From assembly GCA_046347045.1 (NCBI GenBank), contig JAXMGX010000003.1, forward strand, positions 1 through 64,000: DNA of 64,000 bases, given 5' to 3'. Origin of the DNA: ZC4RG30 sp046347045 (GTDB taxonomy: Bacteria > Pseudomonadota > Gammaproteobacteria > Steroidobacterales > Steroidobacteraceae). A program made the translations under genes and the position numbers. The notes beneath the pieces are model-generated. The model did no database searches. It had not been told where the DNA came from and worked only from the letters and a program-made list of their open reading frames with translations. Below, piece after piece: positions 54,246 through 61,142 of the stretch. The first letter of the stretch is position 1, and each line of letters starts with the position of its first letter.

Positions 54246-55083
54246 GGCGAATGTCCCGCAGGCATTCGAGCAGCGCCCCATTGATTTCGTCGGGTGCGGT
54301 GATGTGCGGCAAGTGGCCTTGCGCCCGCAAATGGATCAAGAGCCGGGCAAGACCATGCTGTGCCAGCCACCGTGCCGCCGCGTCGGGCACGGCGGCATCG
54401 TCCCGGCTTTGCAGCACGTAGAAGGGGACATGCAGTCGCTCGACCGCCGCCCGATGGTCGGCGCGCAGCGCCGCGCCCAGCACCGCGTGGATGACGTCGG
54501 CCCGCAACGACAGCAGCGATTTGCAGAAGGCATCGGTGACCAGATTGCGGCTGGGCCGACCCACCATGGTGCTCGCGAAGCCATTTGCCCACTGCGCGTG
54601 ATCCTCCAGCGCGGAGCGCAGCAACTGGTTCACCTGCCCGAGGGAAAAGCCGCCCGTGTACCCGGTGGCCGGATCATCCAGGTAGCATGCGGACGCGCCG
54701 ATCGTCACCAGCGCCTGGAAGCGCTCAGGCTCGGCTTCAGCGGCCAGCAGGCCCGCAGTGCCGCCCATGGAGTGACCGATGTAGATGACATCGCGCAGAC
54801 CGAGCCCCTGCACCACGGCCAGCACATCATCTGCCAGAGCGTGCATGGAACGGTGGCGCCCGGGGCTGAAGTATTGCGCGGTCGAAGGCGTGATGCCGGC
54901 AAAGTCGAAGACCACCACGCGCAAGCCAGCGGCCGCCAGCACCGGCACCTGCGCCGCCCAGACATCCTGGTCGGTTCCCATGCCATGACCCAGCAGCACG
55001 GTTTGTGCGCCACTGCCAGTCGAGCGGATGTTGAAGCGGGCCAGGTCGGAGCCGACCAGAAAGGATTCGTCGTCGCAAGACAT
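54238..55083 (-). CDS. RsbQ-type alpha/beta hydrolase
   Basis: 281 residues with a Ser-Asp-His triad: S105 (GHSMGG), D228/D229 (SRDDAAVP) and H257 (QGHLPH). The sequence tracks Bacillus RsbQ closely (YFSPGRHRSMHALADDV, TIGASACYLDDP-YTGGF, LRADHRAAVERL...). RsbQ makes or releases an unknown hydrophobic ligand that switches the PAS domain of RsbP; plant D14/KAI2 receptors share the fold. Here the partner is likely the PAS/EAL protein encoded by the overlapping gene. The ATG at 55083 fits the RsbQ N-terminus; a GTG at 55161 would add 26 residues. Confidence 0.87.
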   Translation of the reverse strand: MSCDDESFLVGSDLARFNIRSTGSGAQTVLLGHGMGTDQDVWAAQVPVLAAAGLRVVVFDFAGITPSTAQYFSPGRHRSMHALADDVLAVVQGLGLRDVIYIGHSMGGTAGLLAAEAEPERFQALVTIGASACYLDDPATGYTGGFSLGQVNQLLRSALEDHAQWANGFASTMVGRPSRNLVTDAFCKSLLSLRADVIHAVLGAALRADHRAAVERLHVPFYVLQSRDDAAVPDAAARWLAQHGLARLLIHLRAQGHLPHITAPDEINGALLECLRDIRHG

Positions 55084-55162
55084 CGTGAGCACCGGATATA
55101 CGGTCACACGATCACGCGCCGGCCACTGGCGGGCCATCAGGGAAACCCGCATCGAGGCCACT

Positions 55163-58100
55163 TTAGGAAGGAAACCGGGACGCGTATCTCAGCGCGGTGA
55201 TCCAATCCCGCGCGTTGCCGACGATCTCCAGCAGGCAGTCGAGCTGCGAGTCCACGGCGGATACCAGCGCCGCAACTTCCGCAGGTGCGGCCCCGGCGTC
55301 CTTGCGCAGCTGGGCCTCCACGGCACCCACAGCGGTGAACAGCACATTGGCACCCAGCATCGCCGCCACACCGCGCAGCGTATGCGCGATGCGCAGGGCG
55401 TCGCCCACGGCGCCGGCCTGCAGGCAGGACTGCAGCTTCTGCATGTCATGGCGGTGCGTCGTGGCCATCATCCGCAGCAGGCTCACCAGCTTGTCCTGCT
55501 TGCCGTTCAGCACCGCAATGCCCTTGTGCGTGTCCACGCCTGCTTCGCGGGACAGACGCGCCATGATGAGGGCGATGTCCCGGTCATGCTCCATCCCGGT
55601 CTGCGCAGCGGCAGCAGGCGATGCCTCGGCGCCACTGGCGGCGGCGGCAGTGGCGGCAACCGGTTTGCTGCCCGCTCCCGACAACCACATCCCCAGCGTG
55701 GAATAGAGCGCCTGCAGATTGATCGGCTTGGCAATGAAATCGTTCATCCCCGCGTCGCGACAGGCCCGCTTGTCGTCTTCGAAGGCATTGGCAGTCATCG
55801 CGATGATGGGTACCGTCCCGCCCTGCGGCAACTGGCGGATGGCCCGCGTGGCCGCAAGGCCGTCCATCTCCGGCATCAGCATGTCCATCAGGATCAGGTC
55901 GTAGCTGCCGTTGCGCAGCCGCTCCACCGCCACCCGCCCATTCTCCGCGGTTTCAACCGTCAGCCCCGCAAGCTGCAGCAGGTCGGAGGCGACCTCGCGA
56001 TTCAGTGCGTGATCCTCCACCACCAGCACGCGCGCGCCCGCGTACCGCTGGCGCAGGTCTTCCGCCCTCGCACCGGCGGGCGCCGGCACAGGCTGCACCG
56101 GAGTGCCCCGCTGCAGCCAGACGGTGAACCAGAAGCGGCTGCCCTTGCCGGCAATGCTGTCTGCGCCCGCATCGCCACCCATGGCGCGCGCCAGCTCGCG
56201 GGTGATCACCAATCCCAGCCCGGTGCCGCCGAAGCGGCGCGTGGTCGAGGCATCGGCTTGCTGGAATGCATGGAAAAGCTGCGGCATGGAGTCGGCGGCG
56301 ATGCCGATGCCGGTGTCCTCCACTTCAAAGCGGATCAGGTAGCGGTTGTCCTCGGATTCGACCAGCCGTGCCCGCAGTACGATGCCGCCCTTGTCGGTGA
56401 ACTTCACTGCATTGCCTGCAAGGTTCAGCAACGCCTGGCGCACGCGGGTGAGATCGCCACGCAGCCAGTGCGGCACGTGGTGGCCATCCACCTGCACCGT
56501 CAACCCCTTGTTGGCGGCACTCTCGCCGATCAGCGTGGCCACATGTCCCAGCACCGCCTCGAGCGCGAAATCATGCGCCTCCAGCTCGACCCTGCCGGCC
56601 TCGATCTTCGACAGGTCAAGGATGTCGTTGATCACCGAGAGCAGGTGCAGGGCCGCGCTTTCGATCTTGTCGAGGCGGTCCGCGTCCACCGACGATGCGG
56701 CATCGCGCCTGAGCATGTGCGTGAAACCCAGGATCGCGTTCATCGGCGTGCGGATCTCATGGCTCATGCTGGCGAGGAAGGTGGTCTTGGCGCGGTTCGC
56801 CGCCTCCGCGTTCGCGCGCGCATGCTCGAGCTCCGTGGTGCGCTCGGTCACGAGCTGCTCGAGGTGATGGCGATAGCCGTCGAGCTCCACCCCCATGCGC
56901 TTCTTCTCGGTGATGTCGTCCTTCACTGCGACGAAGTGCGTCACCTCACCGTCGGCGCGGCGGATCGGCGAGATGGTGGCGAACTCCACGTACTCGCTGC
57001 CGTCCTTGCGCCGGTTGTAGAGCTCTCCGCGCCACACCCTGCCGCACCGCAGTGCCGCCCACAGCTCCGTGTAGGTGTTTCGCGGTGTGTTGCCGGACTG
57101 CAGGAAGTTCGGATTCCTGCCGATGACTTCCTCGCGCGTGTAGCCGGTCTGGCGCAGGAAGGCCTCGTTCACGTAGGTGATCCGCGCGTCGAGGTCGGTG
57201 ATCTCGATACTCTCGACGCTCTGCTCCACGGCCTGCGACAGCTTGCGCAGCTCGTCGGCCGCAGCTTCGGCCTGGCGCTTGGCGGCCTGCGCGTCGTCCA
57301 TCAGGTTCAGTGCCGCTATGCGTGCCTGGCGCTGCCGCGAAAGCTCGGCCGACTGGCGCTCGGCCAGCTCGCGTTCGCTGCGCTTGCGAGCGGAGATGTC
57401 GAGCACCAGACCGAGGCGATTGATGGGCACACCCGCCGCGTCGCGCAGCACGACGAGGTCCACCTGTACGGGGAAGCGGCTGCCATCCTTGCGCAGGTGC
57501 TCGGCTTCGAAGACCAGGTGATCGACGCTGCCCAGCGTCGCCATCCGGACCCGCGCCTCATCCCGTATTTCCGGCGCAAAGATGTCCCACACCGGCTGGC
57601 CGATCAGTTCGGCCTCGGTATAGCCGCGTTCGCGCGCGAACGCCGCGTTGACCGACGCCCAGGTGTCGGTGCGCGCATCGGCAATGGCGAGACCCGCCTC
57701 GAGGTTCGTGAACGCATCGCCCCAGAGCTTCAATTGCCTGTCGCCGGATTCGATCTGCGCGGCGGCCTGATCGATGCGGCGGCGCGCGGCGGCGATCTCG
57801 GATATTTCCATGCCAGGCGCGGGCCCCGCCGCTTCACCCAGCGTCGCCACCTGCTCGCCGATCCTGCGGGTGGTCCAGATGCCACCAACCAATCCCAGCA
57901 GCACGGCCGCGAGAATCGCCCCGGCAAGCAGGATCGCGGCCTTGCGGCTGGCGGCACTGTCGATGGCATGCGGAATCTCCAGCACCACCGACCAGGCCGA
58001 GCCACTGGATGCCACAACGATGCGGTGTGCGGCGTCCACGTCGCGAGCACTGTCGAAGTTCTGCGGCGAACGACGGGCAATGTCCGCGCCGGTACCGTCC

Positions 58101-58423
58101 TTGAGTGCCACGGACCAGCCCGTGGGCAGGTCGAAGCGGTCCAGGAGGCGCTGGAAGCGTTGCGTCTCGAGCGTGCTGACAGCCGCCGGCGGCGAACCGT
58201 TGCTGGTCGCCGGCGCCGGGAAGGCCGACGCCTTCATCCCTTCTTCGAGCAGAATGTCGACGCTGGTGGCGATGTTGTGCGCCAGACCGTCCGCACGACG
58301 CCACTGCCACTCATTCTGGTGACGCACGTCCTGCCAGGCCAACCAGATGGCGATCAGCACCAACGGTGCCATGCACAGCCAGATCAGCCGGAAAAGTACG
58401 TTGGACAAAGGGCGGCCGGTCAC
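55163..58423 (-). CDS. hybrid sensor histidine kinase with receiver and HPt domains
   Basis: 1086 residues. Helix 1 (about 9-29), a 130-residue periplasmic domain, helix 2 (about 162-183), two PAS domains (the second with NFLQSGNTPRNTYTELW), a coiled coil, then HisKA with H555 (SHEIRTP) and HATPase_c (TGIGI, FGGTGLGL). The receiver has D847 (LMDMLMPEMDG) and the HPt has H1014 (AHTLRG). It is a full phosphorelay in one chain, ready to pass phosphate to a separate regulator, not present here. GTG at 58423 lies 7 bases after the PAS sensor stop. The longer frame starting at 58501 lacks support. Confidence 0.92.
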   Translation of the reverse strand: MTGRPLSNVLFRLIWLCMAPLVLIAIWLAWQDVRHQNEWQWRRADGLAHNIATSVDILLEEGMKASAFPAPATSNGSPPAAVSTLETQRFQRLLDRFDLPTGWSVALKDGTGADIARRSPQNFDSARDVDAAHRIVVASSGSAWSVVLEIPHAIDSAASRKAAILLAGAILAAVLLGLVGGIWTTRRIGEQVATLGEAAGPAPGMEISEIAAARRRIDQAAAQIESGDRQLKLWGDAFTNLEAGLAIADARTDTWASVNAAFARERGYTEAELIGQPVWDIFAPEIRDEARVRMATLGSVDHLVFEAEHLRKDGSRFPVQVDLVVLRDAAGVPINRLGLVLDISARKRSERELAERQSAELSRQRQARIAALNLMDDAQAAKRQAEAAADELRKLSQAVEQSVESIEITDLDARITYVNEAFLRQTGYTREEVIGRNPNFLQSGNTPRNTYTELWAALRCGRVWRGELYNRRKDGSEYVEFATISPIRRADGEVTHFVAVKDDITEKKRMGVELDGYRHHLEQLVTERTTELEHARANAEAANRAKTTFLASMSHEIRTPMNAILGFTHMLRRDAASSVDADRLDKIESAALHLLSVINDILDLSKIEAGRVELEAHDFALEAVLGHVATLIGESAANKGLTVQVDGHHVPHWLRGDLTRVRQALLNLAGNAVKFTDKGGIVLRARLVESEDNRYLIRFEVEDTGIGIAADSMPQLFHAFQQADASTTRRFGGTGLGLVITRELARAMGGDAGADSIAGKGSRFWFTVWLQRGTPVQPVPAPAGARAEDLRQRYAGARVLVVEDHALNREVASDLLQLAGLTVETAENGRVAVERLRNGSYDLILMDMLMPEMDGLAATRAIRQLPQGGTVPIIAMTANAFEDDKRACRDAGMNDFIAKPINLQALYSTLGMWLSGAGSKPVAATAAAASGAEASPAAAAQTGMEHDRDIALIMARLSREAGVDTHKGIAVLNGKQDKLVSLLRMMATTHRHDMQKLQSCLQAGAVGDALRIAHTLRGVAAMLGANVLFTAVGAVEAQLRKDAGAAPAEVAALVSAVDSQLDCLLEIVGNARDWITALRYASRFPS

Positions 58424-58430
58424 GGACAAC

Positions 58431-59594
58431 TCACTCGTCGGGCACGTCGGCAAACGACGTGTCGTAGGGTGCCGGCCGGCCGGCGGCGCGGGCCATCTCA
58501 TTGACCTCGCGTTTGAGCGCGATCATGCGCAGCTCGCGCTCGGTGGCCGCGAGGTTGAAATGTTCCAGTTCCTGGTTGCGCTGCCTCAGCTCCATGTCGG
58601 CCTGCTTTCGCTGCGTGATGTCTTCGGCAAATATGACGATTCCACCGACCGAGCCGTCGCGCCGCAGCCAGGGGCGCACTTCCCATCGCAGCCACAGCAC
58701 GCTGCCATCCTTGCGTTCGAAGGGGTCTTCCTCTGCGGAAAGCGTTTCGCCCGACATGGCGCGAGCATGCACCGCCTTCCACGATTCGGAGATCTCGGGC
58801 AGTAGTTCGTAGTGGGACAAGCCGATGATGTTCCTGTCGCCGAACCCGTAGTCATCGCGCCAGCGCTGACTGGCCTCGATGTAACGCATCTGCCTGTCGA
58901 ACATTGCGAGCGCCGCCGGCGCGTGGTCGATCAGCAGGCGCAGCCGCTCCTGGCTGCTGTGCAACAGCAACATCGCGCGCTTGCGCTCGGTGATGTCGCG
59001 CGAGACGCCGCAAGTGCCGAAGATCCTGCCATCGGCGCCACGCAGTGGTCCCTTGGTGGTCAGGAATACACGCTCGCCCTCCGCGGTGTCCAATACCTGT
59101 TCGCCACCGAAGGTGTTCCCGCCTTCCAGTATCTGACGGTCATCGGCCATCAGTTGTTCTGCCTGCGCGGCGGGGAACAGCGCGCGATCGTCCTGGCCGA
59201 GCACCTCTTCGACGGTCCGACCGACGACGCGGGCCGCCGCGTTGTTGAACAGCAGGTAACGCCCCGCTTCGTCCTTGGCGAAGATCGCATCGGGAGAGGC
59301 ATCGGCAATGGCCACCAGCATGGGTGGCGGCTTCTGCCGCTCGCGCTCCAGATCCAGTTCACGGCGATGCGATTTGACCAGCGCGCGTCCAAACCGGCGC
59401 ACCAGCACGAAGACGAGCAGCGTGGTGACGGCGATGAATATCCAGCCCTTGACCATGCTGGCCCGGAGCAGTGCGGCCGGATCCTGGAACATCAGGCCGA
59501 TCGCCCGGTCCGACAGCAGAATCCACAGCCCTCCCAGCACGGCGTAGATCAGCGCTATGGTTAGCGCTCCGGTGTGAGGCTGCTTCTGCGCCAT
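58431..59594 (-). CDS. membrane PAS sensor protein lacking an output domain
   Basis: 387 residues. Two membrane helices (ALIYAVLGGLWILLS and WIFIAVTTLLVFVLVRRF) are followed by two PAS/PAC units (ADASPDAIFAKDEAGRYLLF; LLIDHAPAALAMFDRQMRYI), each ending DITERK or DITQRK. A terminal coiled coil reads HFNLAATERELRMIALKREV. That last element normally joins PAS to HisKA in sensor kinases, yet the protein stops 20 residues later. The hybrid kinase gene begins 7 bases on. It may act as a partner for that kinase rather than alone. Confidence 0.88.
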   Translation of the reverse strand: MAQKQPHTGALTIALIYAVLGGLWILLSDRAIGLMFQDPAALLRASMVKGWIFIAVTTLLVFVLVRRFGRALVKSHRRELDLERERQKPPPMLVAIADASPDAIFAKDEAGRYLLFNNAAARVVGRTVEEVLGQDDRALFPAAQAEQLMADDRQILEGGNTFGGEQVLDTAEGERVFLTTKGPLRGADGRIFGTCGVSRDITERKRAMLLLHSSQERLRLLIDHAPAALAMFDRQMRYIEASQRWRDDYGFGDRNIIGLSHYELLPEISESWKAVHARAMSGETLSAEEDPFERKDGSVLWLRWEVRPWLRRDGSVGGIVIFAEDITQRKQADMELRQRNQELEHFNLAATERELRMIALKREVNEMARAAGRPAPYDTSFADVPDE

Positions 59595-59747
59595 ATGCGG
59601 GTGGTTCTTGCGATCGTCCTGCGAAGGTCTGAATTGTCGTTCATGCCGTCAATCGGCGGCAACGAAGCACGCCTCAGGGAAACCCGCAATGCGGGCGCTA
59701 TAGGGGAAAGTCTGGGACAGACCTCTCAACAGGTGCAGAATGCGCCG

Positions 59748-61082
59748 ATGAAATTCCCCGACATGCTGGCGAGCCGCAGGGGTCGCCTGGCCGCCTTCTT
59801 TCTCATGTACATCACCGAGGGGATTCCCCTGGGTTTCGCCGCCGTCACCATGGCCACGCAGATGCGTCGCCAGGGGATGAGCGCCGCGGCCATCGGCGCA
59901 TTCACCGCCGCCATCTATCTGCCATGGGCTTTCAAGTGGGCGGTGGGTCCGCTGGTCGACGTGGTGTCGTCCGACCGCTTCGGACGCCGCCGTGCGTGGA
60001 TCATCGCGATGCAGCTCGGCATGGTGGCTTCGTTGTTCGTGCTGCAGGCTGCGGGCCTCGATGCCGGCATCGGCGTACTTACCACGCTGATCATCATCCA
60101 CAACATCTTCGCCGCCACGCAGGATGTAGCCATCGACGCGCTGGCGGTGAGCACCCTCAAGGAGGATGAGCGTGGCATGGCAGGCGGCCTGACATTCGCC
60201 GGCGCCTATCTGGGACAGATCGTCGGCGGCGCCTGTGCGCTGTTCCTCGTCAAGCACATTGGATTCGACAACACGTATTTCTTCGTTGCCGGCGCCATCC
60301 TGTGCGTGACCGTTTTCGTGGTGCTGCCGCTGCGCGAGCCCGTGCTGCCCCGGGTCGCGGCAGTCGGCTCCGGCCTTGCGCGCATCAGCGCCGAAGTGCA
60401 GCTCTTCGCCCGCAATGTGTGGGGCGCGTTCACCGAATCGCGCGCTTCGGCGGTGGGACTGGCGTTCGCGCTGCTGCCTGCCGGCGCCATGGCCCTGGGA
60501 CTGTCGCTGCAGCAGACGCTGGCAGTGGATCTGGGATTCGACGATGACAAGGTGGCCTCGCTCAGCCTGTGGACCACGCTGTGCCAGTCGGCGGGCTGCA
60601 TCGCAGGCGGCTGGCTGTCGGACCGGCTGGGCCGGCGTCGCTCCCTGGCCTGGTTCATCTTCGGCATGACACCGGTGACGCTGTGGCTGGCCTTCACCCT
60701 GTGGCAGGCAGGATGGATCCATCCGGTGGACCCCGCGGCGCGAGCGAGCGTGGTCGTACCTGCCATCGTCGTGACCGTGTTCTGGGTGACTTCGCTGCTC
60801 TACAGCCTGGCCAACGGCATGATGTACGGTGCCCGCGCGGCGCTGTTCATGGATGTGTCGAATCCGGCCGTGGCCGCAACGCAGTTCACCGCGTACATGG
60901 CGCTGCTGAACCTGGGGATTTCCTATTCGGCCAAGTGGCAGGGCTGGGCCGTGGATCGCTTTGGCTATCCCGCGACGCTGTTGGCCGATGCACTGTTCGG
61001 ACTGCTGTGCCTGATATTCCTTGCCGCAATGGGGGAGATCCGCGCCCGCAAGACGATCACGGTCGCACCGCGCGTCGACTGA
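59748..61082 (+). CDS. AmpG-like MFS permease
   Basis: 444 residues with about 12-14 membrane helices. Marks of the AmpG/acetyl-CoA transporter branch are MYITEGIPLGFAAVTMATQM, PWAFKWAVGPLVDV, RRRAWIIAMQLGM and IFAATQDVAIDALAV. AmpG carries GlcNAc-anhydroMurNAc peptides into the cell for wall recycling; this member could carry those or another solute. The ATG at 59748 (MKFPDM) is preferred; the longer frame upstream has no membrane-protein features. Confidence 0.82.
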   Translation: MKFPDMLASRRGRLAAFFLMYITEGIPLGFAAVTMATQMRRQGMSAAAIGAFTAAIYLPWAFKWAVGPLVDVVSSDRFGRRRAWIIAMQLGMVASLFVLQAAGLDAGIGVLTTLIIIHNIFAATQDVAIDALAVSTLKEDERGMAGGLTFAGAYLGQIVGGACALFLVKHIGFDNTYFFVAGAILCVTVFVVLPLREPVLPRVAAVGSGLARISAEVQLFARNVWGAFTESRASAVGLAFALLPAGAMALGLSLQQTLAVDLGFDDDKVASLSLWTTLCQSAGCIAGGWLSDRLGRRRSLAWFIFGMTPVTLWLAFTLWQAGWIHPVDPAARASVVVPAIVVTVFWVTSLLYSLANGMMYGARAALFMDVSNPAVAATQFTAYMALLNLGISYSAKWQGWAVDRFGYPATLLADALFGLLCLIFLAAMGEIRARKTITVAPRVD

Positions 61083-61091
61083 GGTCAGCGG

Positions 61092-61127
61092 CAGTACCAG
61101 GTTCGGCTGACGCGGACCCTGGTACTG
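61092..61127. terminator. hairpin between convergent MFS and TonB receptor genes
   Basis: A perfect 10-bp stem (CAGTACCAGG with CCTGGTACTG) and a 16-base loop, between two convergent stops. It lacks a U run, so may be a weak or Rho-assisted stop. Confidence 0.45.
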
Positions 61128-61142
61128 ACCGGCGCCGCGTCG

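Noticed and set aside
55028..58504. Long plus-strand open frame of 1158 codons opposite the hybrid kinase gene
   Set aside because: Composition is His/Arg/Gly-rich with no domain sense; the minus strand encodes full PAS, HisKA, REC and HPt motifs. High GC keeps antisense frames open.
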